From assembly GCA_946186175.1 (NCBI GenBank), contig CAMHMG010000080.1, positions 1-11,886 of the forward strand: a DNA stretch of 11,886 bases, written 5' to 3'. The notes under the pieces were generated by a model. The model did no database searches. It had not been told where the DNA came from and saw only the letters and a list, made by a program, of their open reading frames with translations. Origin of the DNA: an uncultured Clostridia bacterium (GTDB lineage: Bacteria; Bacillota; Clostridia; Lachnospirales; Lachnospiraceae). Shown in pieces: positions 1-7,419 of this stretch (positions within the stretch are counted from its first letter, which is position 1; each line of letters opens with the position of its first letter). The translations under genes were made by a program, and so were the position numbers.

Positions 1-971
1 GCAGAATTATAAAGAAAAATGTTGTGCCGGTTATGTTGATTGTGACTACGTTGGCAGTATTATCGTTTGGTATTATCCGTTTGACTAATGATGTTTCAGC
101 TGCATGGAAGGAGGACGATAAAGGAAAGACATATACTCTTGATGATGGTAAAAATGCAGTTGGATTTGAGGTTATCAATGATAAGAAATATTATTTTGAT
201 AATGAGGGGTATCTGAAAATAGGTAAAATATATATTGAAGATGAAGATGCATATTATTTTGCTGATGAAGAAGGGGTTATACAAATAGGAGTTGTTAAAA
301 AAGATGATACTTTTTATGTCACAGATGATACAGGAAAGATTAAGGTCGGCTTTGTTGAATTAGACGGTAATACTTATTATTTTAATACAAGGGCGGAGCA
401 ATTATTTGGGTGGCTTAAAATTGATGAAGACTGGTATTATGCTGATGAGAAAGGAATAGTCAGAACCGGAATGCTTACAATTGATGGTAAGAGGTATTAC
501 CTCGGAACAGATGGTAAACGTGTAAGTGACGCAGTTATGGATATTGACGGTGTCACTTATGTATTCAGCTCAGATGGAAGTGTAGATGAGAACGCAACCA
601 TGTTGTATCCGGTATATAGTTTTATTTCACAGTATAGGACGTCCTTAGGACTTTCTGATGTTATCATGAATAAGAAAGTATCAGCTTGCGCAAATGCCAG
701 GGCTACAGAACTGGTGAACGGATATGCCGTTGATGATAATGGGTTAGAACTTATGCTTCAAAACAGAGGCATTAAATGCAATGGTGGATATGAATTTTCA
801 TATGGAGGAGTTGATGGCTATGGCATTGAGCAGTTGATCAATAATATGAAAATTGATGATAGAATGATGAATGCACTTAGAGATGGAAGTGTCAATGTCT
901 CCGGAATCGGAATGTATACTGAAGAGGATAAAACGTATTTTGATATTATTATAATTGAAGAAATGCAATGA
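1..971 (+). CDS. Secreted cell-wall-binding repeat protein with degenerate CAP-like domain (5' partial)
   Basis: The reading frame is open to the left edge. In-frame codons from position 3 give a basic stretch (RIIKK) and then a hydrophobic run (VPVMLIVTTLAVLSFGII), which is a signal peptide or N-terminal membrane anchor. A GTG at 24 would cut off the basic part, so I infer that the real start lies outside the window. From about 100 to 600 there are seven or eight repeats of about 20 residues with the pattern 'hydrophobic-DG/ED-x-YYF/Y-x-D-x-G-hydrophobic-x-x-G'. These resemble the choline/glucan-binding (CW_binding) repeats that hold proteins on the cell wall. From about 601 the C-terminus resembles a CAP/SCP-like domain: the stretch containing SQYRTSLGL, then CANARATELV, and a closing GIGMYTEEDKTYFDIII strand. 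The histidines expected in active CAP proteins are not visible. The protein is rich in acidic residues. It probably acts at the cell surface; its substrate is unknown. The repeats are clear; the CAP assignment is moderate. Confidence 0.72.
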   Translation, partial: RIIKKNVVPVMLIVTTLAVLSFGIIRLTNDVSAAWKEDDKGKTYTLDDGKNAVGFEVINDKKYYFDNEGYLKIGKIYIEDEDAYYFADEEGVIQIGVVKKDDTFYVTDDTGKIKVGFVELDGNTYYFNTRAEQLFGWLKIDEDWYYADEKGIVRTGMLTIDGKRYYLGTDGKRVSDAVMDIDGVTYVFSSDGSVDENATMLYPVYSFISQYRTSLGLSDVIMNKKVSACANARATELVNGYAVDDNGLELMLQNRGIKCNGGYEFSYGGVDGYGIEQLINNMKIDDRMMNALRDGSVNVSGIGMYTEEDKTYFDIIIIEEMQ

Positions 972-1028
972 GTAATGATATAGTTTTACTCTGAGATATA
1001 TATGATATAATCTATAAATCATATAAAT

Positions 1029-1072
1029 AAGACCCCATAAAGTAAGAATTAAATCTTACGATGTGAGGTCTT
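1029..1072. terminator. Hairpin between convergent genes, probable bidirectional terminator
   Basis: The outer arms AAGACC (1029-1034) and GGTCTT (1067-1072) pair, and the inner arms GTAAGA (1042-1047) and TCTTAC (1054-1059) pair around a 6-base loop, with a few extra pairs between them. T-rich sequence follows on both strands (TTTACTATTATAG on +, ATTTATATGATTTA on -). It lies between the stop of the secreted protein gene and the 3' end of aroC, where a shared terminator is expected. The T tracts are not perfect. Confidence 0.6.
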
Positions 1073-1108
1073 TACTATTATAGTATATAATCATAAATGA
1101 TATCCGTT

Positions 1109-2209
1109 TTAATTGTAGAATTTTTTGACATTATCCAGAACTGCAGACATATTTAATAGTAATGAGTCAACTATAGTGATAGCAGCCATTGACTCAACAA
1201 CAACAACTGCCCTTGGAACCACAATCGGATCATGTCTTCCTTTGATTGCAATCTCAATTTCTTCGCCGTTACGATTAACTGTAGACTGTTCTTTGAAAAT
1301 TGATGGAGTGGCTTTAAATGAAGCACGTACGATAATATCACTTCCATCACTGATTCCGCCAAGTATTCCACCGGCATGATTAGTCTTTTTGGAAATTGCG
1401 CCATTATCATTTATGCAAAAAGCGTCATTATTCTCTGAACCTTTATTCTTTGTAACATTAATACCATCACCGATCTCGATTGCTTTAACTGCACCGATTG
1501 ACATTAAAGCTTTAGAAAGATTAGCGTCAAGTTTTTCAAATACAGGATCACCGATACCTGCTGGAACGCCTTGAATTATACATTCGACACATCCACCAAT
1601 AGAATCCTTGTCTTTGGAAATCTCTTCAATTAACTTGCCGGCATTTATTGCTGCCTCTGCATCCGGCATATAGAGCATATTATTATTAATCTCATTAATG
1701 TCGAATTTGTTTTTGTCGATGCATATGTTTCCGATTGAACGTGTATAGGTAGTAATGCTGATTCCCAATTGCTCTAATAATTTGATGGCAACAGCACCTG
1801 CGGCAACTCGTGCAGCAGTTTCGCGGCCTGAAGAGCGTCCGCCACCACGATAGTCACGAAAACCGTATTTTGAATCAAAGGTATAATCGGCATGACCCGG
1901 ACGATAGTATGATGCAATATCACTATAATCCTTGGATTGCTGCGAAGTGTTATATAAAAGCATAGATATAGGAGTGCCTGTAGTTTTTCCTTCAAATATA
2001 CCTGAAAGAATTTCAATTTCATCATTTTCCTTACGTGGTGTTGAATATTTTGATTGCCCCGGCTTGCGTCTGTCAAGATATGGCTGGATATCTGCTTCTG
2101 AAAGAGGAAGTCCTGCCGGGCATCCGTCTATAACTACCCCTATTGCTTTGCCATGTGATTCCCCCCATGTTGTTATACGAAAAATAGTGCCAATTGATGA
2201 ACCTGCCAT
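1109..2209 (-). CDS. aroC: Chorismate synthase
   Basis: Catalyses the last shikimate-pathway step, 5-enolpyruvylshikimate-3-phosphate to chorismate, in the cytoplasm and with reduced FMN as cofactor (family knowledge). The 366-residue protein is full length and carries the family signatures in order: GESHG at 16-20 followed by GVVIDGCPAG, RPGHADYT at 103-110, GGGRSSGRET at 122-131 and, near the C-terminus, GRHDPIVVPR. The start is supported by an AAAGGAG ribosome binding site at 2217-2223, seven bases before the ATG. The gene stands alone and divergent from der, with its own promoter (2307-2336). It shares a terminator region with the convergent upstream gene. Its pathway partner, a DAHP synthase, lies about 8 kb away at the other end of the window. 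Confidence 0.98.
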   Translation of the reverse strand: MAGSSIGTIFRITTWGESHGKAIGVVIDGCPAGLPLSEADIQPYLDRRKPGQSKYSTPRKENDEIEILSGIFEGKTTGTPISMLLYNTSQQSKDYSDIASYYRPGHADYTFDSKYGFRDYRGGGRSSGRETAARVAAGAVAIKLLEQLGISITTYTRSIGNICIDKNKFDINEINNNMLYMPDAEAAINAGKLIEEISKDKDSIGGCVECIIQGVPAGIGDPVFEKLDANLSKALMSIGAVKAIEIGDGINVTKNKGSENNDAFCINDNGAISKKTNHAGGILGGISDGSDIIVRASFKATPSIFKEQSTVNRNGEEIEIAIKGRHDPIVVPRAVVVVESMAAITIVDSLLLNMSAVLDNVKKFYN

Positions 2210-2306
2210 GATTATTCTCCTTTGTTTATAATATGTTTAGGCAATTGCACAACCTGGAAAAGTAAAATATCGTTTCACAATTGTCTATTACTGTCTATTA
2301 TTTTTT

Positions 2307-2336
2307 ATGTTAGCATATATAAAGCTTAAGTGTAAA
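2307..2336 (-). promoter_or_regulatory. Sigma-A promoter of aroC
   Basis: On the minus strand, a -35 element TTTACA (2331-2336, five of six matches to TTGACA) is followed after 18 bases by a -10 element TAACAT (2307-2312). The -10 is preceded by TGC, an extended -10 arrangement. The predicted start near 2300 gives a leader of about 90 nt. The TGTCTATTA direct repeat would lie at or just inside the start of this transcript. Confidence 0.55.
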
Positions 2337-2433
2337 GTAAAAATATTAAATCTAGGAAGCATAGCTGAATAAATACATTATATTTAAAGAATCTGAATAA
2401 AAACTTAAAATAGTACTTAATCTTAGAAATAAC

Positions 2434-2462
2434 TTTACAAAATCTAAGCTTTATTATATAGT
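2434..2462 (+). promoter_or_regulatory. Sigma-A promoter of the der leader and operon
   Basis: The -35 element TTTACA (2434-2439) is followed by an exact 17-base spacer and the -10 element TATAGT (2457-2462), each differing from consensus at one position. Transcription would start at about 2469-2470, immediately before the first helix of the structured leader. That fit strengthens both calls. Confidence 0.65.
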
Positions 2463-2471
2463 TACCATGAA

Positions 2472-2567
2472 AGTCCAAGATACCTGAGACCTTAGCGTAC
2501 TCTGGTGCGCTTAGTTCGAAGTATGCAGAGCAAGCCGAGCCAAAGGGCGACGGCTGATTGGGAAACT
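2472..2567 (+). promoter_or_regulatory. Structured 5' leader RNA upstream of der
   Basis: This segment is about half G+C, while its flanks are strongly AT-rich, and it has no coding frame. It can fold into a closed multi-helix structure. A closing helix pairs AGTCCAA (2472-2478) with TTGG and ACT (2558-2561 and 2565-2567, GAA bulged). A seven-pair hairpin joins AGCGTAC (2494-2500) to GTGCGCT (2505-2511) over a TCTG loop, possibly extended by ATAC/GTAT (2480-2483/2521-2524). A third hairpin pairs AGCCG (2533-2537) with CGGCT (2551-2555), with inner GCC/GGC around AAAG. A GTTCGAA segment (2514-2520) sits in a joining region. The RNA starts at the predicted promoter and ends 24 nt before the der ribosome binding site. 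No terminator follows, so any control would more likely act on translation or RNA stability. I could not match it to a riboswitch class I know. I have an uncertain memory that a candidate engA-associated motif has been catalogued. Confidence 0.55.
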
Positions 2568-2601
2568 AAAGAAGTATGATATTGAGAAATGGAGATAAGA
2601 A

Positions 2602-3927
2602 ATGAGTAAACCGGTTGTTGCAATAGTGGGAAGACCAAATGTGGGAAAATCTACTTTATTCAATGTATTAGCTGGCTCTAAGATTTCTATTGTTAAAGAT
2701 ACACCGGGAGTTACAAGAGACAGAATATATGCAGATGTTAATTGGCTGGATTATAATTTCACCATGATTGATACAGGTGGAATTGAGCCCGAAAGCGATG
2801 ATATAATATTGAAAAGTATGCGTCAACAGGCAGAAGTAGCCATGCTTACTGCTGATGTTATCATTTTCCTTGTTGATGTAAGACAAGGTCTGGTTGACGC
2901 AGACGGCAAGGTTGCGGATATGTTAAGAAGAAGCAATAAGCCTGTTGTTCTGGTAGTCAATAAGGTTGATAATTTTGATAAATTCATGCCTGATGTTTAT
3001 GAGTTTTACAATCTTGGATTGGGAGATCCTTTTCCTGTTTCTGCAGCGTCACAGTTGGGACTTGGCGATATGCTTGATGAGGTCGTTTCACATTTTAAAA
3101 TGGAAGACAAGTCCGATGAGGAGGATGACAGACCTAAGATTGCGATTATTGGTAAGCCTAATGTAGGAAAAAGCTCGATAATTAACAAATTGCTCGGAGA
3201 AGAGCGTGTTATCGTGTCGGATATTGCAGGTACAACCCGTGATGCAATAGATACAGCTGTTGTTAGAAATGACAAGGAGTATGTGTTTATTGATACCGCC
3301 GGTCTCAGAAGAAAGAGTAAGGTCAAGGAAGAGATTGAGCGGTTTTCGGTTATTCGAACTGTTACGGCTGTTGAACGTGCTGATGTCTGTGTATTGGTCA
3401 TCGATGCTACGGAGGGCGTAACGGAGCAGGATGCTAAGATTGCGGGAATAGCACATGAACGCGGTAAGGGTATGATAATTGCGGTGAATAAATGGGATAT
3501 CCTTCCTGATAAGAATGATAAGAGTGTATATAAGTTTACAGAAGAGGTCAGAAGGATTCTTTCCTTCATGCCATATGCTGAGATAATATTCATTTCAGCT
3601 AAAACAGGGCAAAGACTGCCAAAGCTCTTTGAACTCATAGATGTGGTTATAGATAATCATGCATTAAGAGTTGGTACCGGAGTGTTAAATGAGATACTGA
3701 CAGAGGCAGTTGCATTGCAGGAGCCGCCTTCAGATAAGGGAAAGAAATTAAGGATTTATTATATGACTGAAGTTTCTGTTAAACCACCTACATTCGTTAT
3801 TTTTGTAAATGACAAGAGTCTGACGCATTTTTCTTATACCAGATATATTGAAAACAGAATAAGAGATGCGTTTGGGTTTAAAGGAACTCCTCTGCATTTT
3901 ATAATCAGGGAGAGAAAAGATAAATAA
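2602..3927 (+). CDS. der: Ribosome biogenesis GTPase Der (EngA)
   Basis: A tandem-GTPase protein needed for late maturation of the 50S ribosomal subunit (family knowledge). The 441 residues contain two complete G domains. The first has GRPNVGKS at 10-17, DTGG at 57-60 and NKVD at 120-123. The second has GKPNVGKS at 184-191, DTAG at 231-234 followed by LRRKSKV, and NKWD at 296-299. An acidic linker (DKSDEEDDRP) joins them, and the C-terminal part is the KH-like RNA-binding domain. The length is typical. A GGAGA site at 2591-2595, six bases before the ATG, sets the start. It is the first gene of a der-plsY-gpsA run and has a long structured leader, suggesting its expression is tuned separately from its own promoter. 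Confidence 0.98.
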   Translation: MSKPVVAIVGRPNVGKSTLFNVLAGSKISIVKDTPGVTRDRIYADVNWLDYNFTMIDTGGIEPESDDIILKSMRQQAEVAMLTADVIIFLVDVRQGLVDADGKVADMLRRSNKPVVLVVNKVDNFDKFMPDVYEFYNLGLGDPFPVSAASQLGLGDMLDEVVSHFKMEDKSDEEDDRPKIAIIGKPNVGKSSIINKLLGEERVIVSDIAGTTRDAIDTAVVRNDKEYVFIDTAGLRRKSKVKEEIERFSVIRTVTAVERADVCVLVIDATEGVTEQDAKIAGIAHERGKGMIIAVNKWDILPDKNDKSVYKFTEEVRRILSFMPYAEIIFISAKTGQRLPKLFELIDVVIDNHALRVGTGVLNEILTEAVALQEPPSDKGKKLRIYYMTEVSVKPPTFVIFVNDKSLTHFSYTRYIENRIRDAFGFKGTPLHFIIRERKDK

Positions 3928-3941
3928 TTAAATTTATAGAC

Positions 3942-3983
3942 AATTGCACAACTTATATACACTTTTCAATAAGTTTCGCAATT
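3942..3983 (+). other. Intercistronic hairpin between der and plsY
   Basis: AATTGC (3942-3947) pairs with GCAATT (3978-3983), and AACTTAT (3950-3956) pairs with ATAAGTT (3969-3975). The helix has 13 pairs, one 2x2 internal loop and a 12-base apical loop. No T tract follows, so it is not a standard terminator. It may be an RNA-processing or stability element within the operon. The pairing is exact; the function is unknown. Confidence 0.4.
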
Positions 3984-4018
3984 TCATAAAATTATTTATA
4001 CTATGAAAGGAATATCTC

Positions 4019-4678
4019 ATGGATATAGTTGCTAGAATTATATGTTTGTTCTTTGGATATTGTATGGGACTGATACAGACTTCATATATATATGGAAAAC
4101 TGCATGGTATTGATATTAGAGACCATGGCAGTGGCAATGCCGGAACCACCAATGCTTTGAGAGTCCTTGGTAAAAAGGCAGGTCTTATAGTTTTTTTGGG
4201 AGATCTGTTTAAAGCGGCAATTGCGTGTGTTATTGCAAGATTCGTTGGAATGACTTTCTTTCCGGATATCATTTATCCAATGATCTTATGGTCAGGGTTT
4301 GGCGTTGTCATTGGTCATAATTATCCTTTTTATATGGGATTTAAAGGAGGTAAAGGAATTGCAGCTACTGCAGGAGTGATTCTGGGACTGCTTGACTGGA
4401 GAATAATGGTTGTGTGTCTTGTTGCATTTATTATAACTGTTGCAATAACGAGATACGTTTCTGTGGGTTCGCTTGTTGTAGTTACACTGTTCTTCTTAAT
4501 ATTTCTATTGCTTGGAATCTCGGGTAAGATACTTAATCCATCGACCGGCGGCGCGTTGTCGGGGGCAGCACTTGTTGAGAGCTGTGTGGTGATATTTATG
4601 TTTGGATGTCTTGCATTTTACAGACACAAACCTAATATAATAAGATTAATTCATGGTGAAGAGAATAAATTATTTTAA
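4019..4678 (+). CDS. plsY: Glycerol-3-phosphate acyltransferase PlsY
   Basis: An integral membrane enzyme that transfers an acyl group from acyl-phosphate to the sn-1 position of glycerol-3-phosphate, giving lysophosphatidic acid, the first step of phospholipid synthesis (family knowledge). The 219-residue protein shows GSGNAGTTN at 37-45 with R48, then GHNYPFYMGFKGGKG at 99-113, and the closing YRHKPNIIRLIHGEE typical of the family. Several hydrophobic segments separate these motifs, as expected for a multi-pass protein. GAAAGG at about 4004-4009 serves as ribosome binding site. It lies 91 bases after der and just ahead of gpsA, whose product supplies its substrate. Confidence 0.97.
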   Translation: MDIVARIICLFFGYCMGLIQTSYIYGKLHGIDIRDHGSGNAGTTNALRVLGKKAGLIVFLGDLFKAAIACVIARFVGMTFFPDIIYPMILWSGFGVVIGHNYPFYMGFKGGKGIAATAGVILGLLDWRIMVVCLVAFIITVAITRYVSVGSLVVVTLFFLIFLLLGISGKILNPSTGGALSGAALVESCVVIFMFGCLAFYRHKPNIIRLIHGEENKLF

Positions 4679-4746
4679 CTCATTTGGTGTTAAGCTACGA
4701 CTTGAGTTTTAAAAAATTAAATTATAACCAGATTGGAGGTTTTATG

Positions 4747-5757
4747 ATGAAAAACATTGCAATTTTAGGAGCCGGAAGCTGGGGGACAGCTCTTTCTATT
4801 CTTCTATGTACTAATGGTCATAGTGTTAAAGTATGGTCAATCGATCCGGAAGAAGTTCTAATGCTTAATAAATACAGAGAACATAGGGATAAACTGCCCG
4901 GAGTAATGATTCCAAGTTTTATTGAATTTACAACAAATATGGAAAATGCAATTAATGGCGCGGACATGGTCGTATGTGCGGTGCCTTCACCATTTGTAAG
5001 ATCAACTATGAATAGTGCCTCAAAATATATCAAAGAAGGTATGATCGTAGTTGATGTTGCTAAAGGAATTGAGGATAAAACTTATAAGACAATGACTGAA
5101 ATAATTCGTGATGAATGTCCGAATGCAAGAGTAGGTATACTTTCCGGTCCCAGTCATGCTGAGGAGGTCGGTCGTAAGATCCCAACTACTGTTGTCGCAG
5201 GATCTAAAGATAAGGAAGTAGCTGAGATCATTCAGGACACCTTTATGAATGATTTTTTCAGAGTATATACTAGTCCTGATGTAATCGGAATTGAACTTGG
5301 GGGATCACTTAAAAATGTTATTGCTCTTGCGGCCGGTATTGTAGATGGACTGGGCTACGGTGATAATACAAAGGCGGCTCTTATGACAAGAGGTATTGCT
5401 GAAATGTCAAGACTTGTCACAGCGATGGGTGGTAATATTGAGACAGTTGCCGGACTTTCAGGAATAGGAGATTTGATAGTTACATGTACCTCCAAACATT
5501 CTAGAAATAGAAATGCAGGATATCTTATGGGTCAGGGTATGACTTATCAGGAAGCTATGGATGAAGTCAAGATGGTCGTTGAAGGAGTTTATTCTGCAAA
5601 GGCCGCTTATGAACTTGGCAAGAAATACAACATTTCCATGCCAATCGTTGAGGCTGTCAACAGAGTCCTGTTTGAAGATGAGAGCGCTCGTGATGAGGCT
5701 GCTGCTTTATTCCTCAGAGATAAGACTATGGAATCGACTAATCTTAAATGGGAATAA
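4747..5757 (+). CDS. gpsA: NAD(P)H-dependent glycerol-3-phosphate dehydrogenase
   Basis: Reduces dihydroxyacetone phosphate to sn-glycerol-3-phosphate in the cytoplasm, feeding PlsY. The Rossmann motif is at the N-terminus (ILGAGSWGTA, GxGxxG at 8-13). The catalytic region includes GGSLKNVIALAAG with K189, followed by GIGDLIVTCTSKHSRNR. With this start the protein is 336 residues, a normal length. The frame is open upstream to a TTG at 4684, but GGAGG at 4735-4739 lies seven bases before the ATG at 4747 (four before an adjacent ATG at 4744), and family homology begins exactly here. The 4744 start, one residue longer, is the only serious alternative. It sits 68 bases after plsY. Confidence 0.96.
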   Translation: MKNIAILGAGSWGTALSILLCTNGHSVKVWSIDPEEVLMLNKYREHRDKLPGVMIPSFIEFTTNMENAINGADMVVCAVPSPFVRSTMNSASKYIKEGMIVVDVAKGIEDKTYKTMTEIIRDECPNARVGILSGPSHAEEVGRKIPTTVVAGSKDKEVAEIIQDTFMNDFFRVYTSPDVIGIELGGSLKNVIALAAGIVDGLGYGDNTKAALMTRGIAEMSRLVTAMGGNIETVAGLSGIGDLIVTCTSKHSRNRNAGYLMGQGMTYQEAMDEVKMVVEGVYSAKAAYELGKKYNISMPIVEAVNRVLFEDESARDEAAALFLRDKTMESTNLKWE

Positions 5758-5777
5758 ACAACTTTAATAATCTGTAT

Positions 5778-5806
5778 GAATAATAAGGACTGCTCCCGCA
5801 TATATT
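5778..5806 (+). promoter_or_regulatory. Candidate sigma-E (mother-cell) promoter for spoIVA
   Basis: GAATAAT (5778-5784) is followed by a 14-base spacer and CATATATT (5799-5806). This fits the known sigma-E pattern of an ATA-core -35 and a CATA-type -10. The start would fall near 5812, about 60 bases before the spoIVA ATG. In Bacillus subtilis spoIVA is under sigma-E control. This call is based on pattern only. Confidence 0.42.
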
Positions 5807-5872
5807 CTTCTTAGGTAAATGTATAACCATCATTAGAATTTTGATGTTTGTATTGATTTAAAGGAGGATGTT

Positions 5873-7348
5873 ATGAAGGAGCAGTTTGACGTTTATGCAG
5901 ATATAATGGAGCGCACGGATGGAGAGATGTACATAGGAGTTGTCGGTCCGGTAAGAACCGGTAAGTCTACATTTATCAAACGATTCATGGAAACACTTGT
6001 ACTTCCAAAGCTTCCGCAAGGCCCTGAAAAGGAGAGAACAATTGATGAGCTTCCTCAAAGCGGAACAGGTCGAACGATAACAACCACAGAGCCTAAGTTT
6101 ATTCCAAAAGAGGCTGCTGAAATATCATTAAATGATGAGACTAATATTAAGGTACGTCTTGTAGACTGCGTCGGATATATGGTTGATGGCGCAACAGGAC
6201 ATCTTGAAGAAGATAAGGAACGCTTAGTTAAGACTCCCTGGTATGATTATGATATTCCATTTGCAAAGGCGGCGCATATAGGAACTAAGAAGGTTATGAC
6301 AGACCATGCAACTATCGGAATTATAATGACAAGTGATGGTTCATTTGGAGAAATTGAGAGAGATGATTTTGCTCCTGTCGAGAGTGAGATAATAGAGGAA
6401 ATGAAAACACTTGGAAAACCATTTGTGGTCATTCTTAACAGTGTCAGACCGTCAAGCGCTGAAACTATTGAGCTTGCAGATAAACTTACAAATCAATATG
6501 GGGTTAAGGTTCTTCCTGTTAATTGTGACCAGCTTAAGAGTAAAGATATTATCTCGATATTAAAATACATATTATTGGAGTTTCCTATAAGTAAGATTAG
6601 ATTCTACATTCCCAAATGGGCAGAGACCTTAGAGTATGAGAACCCGATCAAACAGGCGCTTATTGAGTATGCAAGACAGGTTCTGAATGCAGTTGACAGC
6701 ATGAAACATGTATATGAGGTCGAACAGCCTGATAGCGATTATATTAATGATGCTTCCGTGAATAATCTTGATTTAAAGAATGGTACAGTTGATTTTGTTA
6801 TCAGTATCCCTGAAAAATATTATTATGATATGTTGTCCTCTTTGTTAGATGCAGATGTACATAATGAATATGAATTTCTAAGATTGTTAAAAGATGTGTC
6901 AGGAAGAAGAAAAGAATACAACAGGGTTTCGGATGCGATGGACAGCGTACAGATGAAAGGATATGGTCTTGTAATGCCGGAGAAAGAGAACATTACTTTG
7001 GCTGAACCTGAACTTATCAAACATGGCAGTAAATACGGTATTAAGATTAAAGCTAATGCGCCATCACTTCATTTTATTAAAGCAAATGTATCAACGGAAA
7101 TTGCCCCGATAGTAGGAACGGAAGAACAGGCCAAAGATTTCTTAAGTAATATGAAGGAACAATTGAAAACTTCTCCGGAAGCTCTCTGGAATATTAATAT
7201 TTTTGGCAAAACTGTAGAACAGATGGTTGAAGAAGGATTGATATCAAAATCGAATAAGATAAATGACGAATCACAGATTAAATTACAGGATACAATGGAA
7301 AAGATAATAAATGACAGCAATGGCGGAATGGTATTTATTATAATTTAA
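5873..7348 (+). CDS. spoIVA: Stage IV sporulation protein A, spore-coat ATPase
   Basis: SpoIVA hydrolyses ATP to polymerise into the basement layer of the spore coat on the forespore surface (knowledge from Bacillus). The 491-residue protein matches the usual length and is recognisable throughout. It has an N-terminal YADIMERTDGEMYIGVVGPVRTGKST with Walker A lysine K31, DELPQSGTGRTITTTEPKF (conserved threonines), LVDCVGY with the Walker B aspartate D98, KTPWYD, and FVVILNSVRPSS. The C-terminal part keeps the APSLHFIKANVSTEIAPIVGTE region and ends in NGGMVFIII, the hydrophobic tail used for forespore targeting. AAGGAGG at 5861-5867 is placed five bases before the ATG. It follows gpsA by 115 bases, with a candidate sigma-E promoter in that gap. 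Its intactness argues that the organism, or a recent ancestor, can sporulate. Confidence 0.97.
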   Translation: MKEQFDVYADIMERTDGEMYIGVVGPVRTGKSTFIKRFMETLVLPKLPQGPEKERTIDELPQSGTGRTITTTEPKFIPKEAAEISLNDETNIKVRLVDCVGYMVDGATGHLEEDKERLVKTPWYDYDIPFAKAAHIGTKKVMTDHATIGIIMTSDGSFGEIERDDFAPVESEIIEEMKTLGKPFVVILNSVRPSSAETIELADKLTNQYGVKVLPVNCDQLKSKDIISILKYILLEFPISKIRFYIPKWAETLEYENPIKQALIEYARQVLNAVDSMKHVYEVEQPDSDYINDASVNNLDLKNGTVDFVISIPEKYYYDMLSSLLDADVHNEYEFLRLLKDVSGRRKEYNRVSDAMDSVQMKGYGLVMPEKENITLAEPELIKHGSKYGIKIKANAPSLHFIKANVSTEIAPIVGTEEQAKDFLSNMKEQLKTSPEALWNINIFGKTVEQMVEEGLISKSNKINDESQIKLQDTMEKIINDSNGGMVFIII

Positions 7349-7351
7349 GGT

Positions 7352-7380
7352 TTGCTATTTCTATTTGTTTATTATATAAT
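7352..7380 (+). promoter_or_regulatory. Sigma-A promoter of scpAB
   Basis: TTGCTA (7352-7357) is followed by a 17-base spacer and a perfect TATAAT (7375-7380). The predicted start near 7387 gives a leader of about 33 nt. The promoter begins only four bases after the spoIVA stop and would keep scpA and scpB expressed independently of sporulation genes. Confidence 0.65.
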
Positions 7381-7419
7381 GGAAAAAGTTTTGTGCAAAT
7401 AACGATAGGATAAGTTGAT

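Larger units (their letters stand above)
2210..2601. other. Divergent aroC/der regulatory region
   Basis: This non-coding stretch of about 390 bases separates the divergent aroC and der genes. Left to right it holds the aroC leader (about 90 nt on the minus strand), a repeated TGTCTATTA at 2282-2290 and 2292-2300, the aroC promoter, an AT-rich stretch (about 2340-2430) in which I see nothing definite, the der promoter, and a GC-richer structured der leader. I see no convincing protein-coding frame in it. Confidence 0.7.

Noticed and set aside
2491..2530. A tRNA-like T-loop (GTTCGAA at 2514-2520) in the der leader
   Set aside because: The flanking bases do not form a T-arm stem, and no acceptor or anticodon arm is present, so it is not a tRNA gene.
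3006..3638. A 210-codon open frame on the minus strand inside der
   Set aside because: It is the antisense shadow of a strongly conserved gene, with serine/isoleucine-rich composition and no ribosome binding site.
2242..3952. The same 12-mer CAATTGCACAAC at 2242-2253 and 3941-3952, in two intergenic regions
   Set aside because: Several repeated 12-mers are expected by chance in nearly 12 kb of AT-rich DNA, and the flanking bases do not match. Only the second copy takes part in a convincing hairpin.
4677..4710. Inverted repeat AACTCA/TGAGTT with TTTT between plsY and gpsA as a terminator
   Set aside because: Only six pairs around a 20-base loop and four T. Too weak to propose termination inside what looks like one operon.
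4684..4746. An upstream TTG start that would extend GpsA by about 20 residues
   Set aside because: The extension (LSYDLSFKKLNYNQIGGF) is not part of the family, and a perfect GGAGG lies just before the internal ATG.
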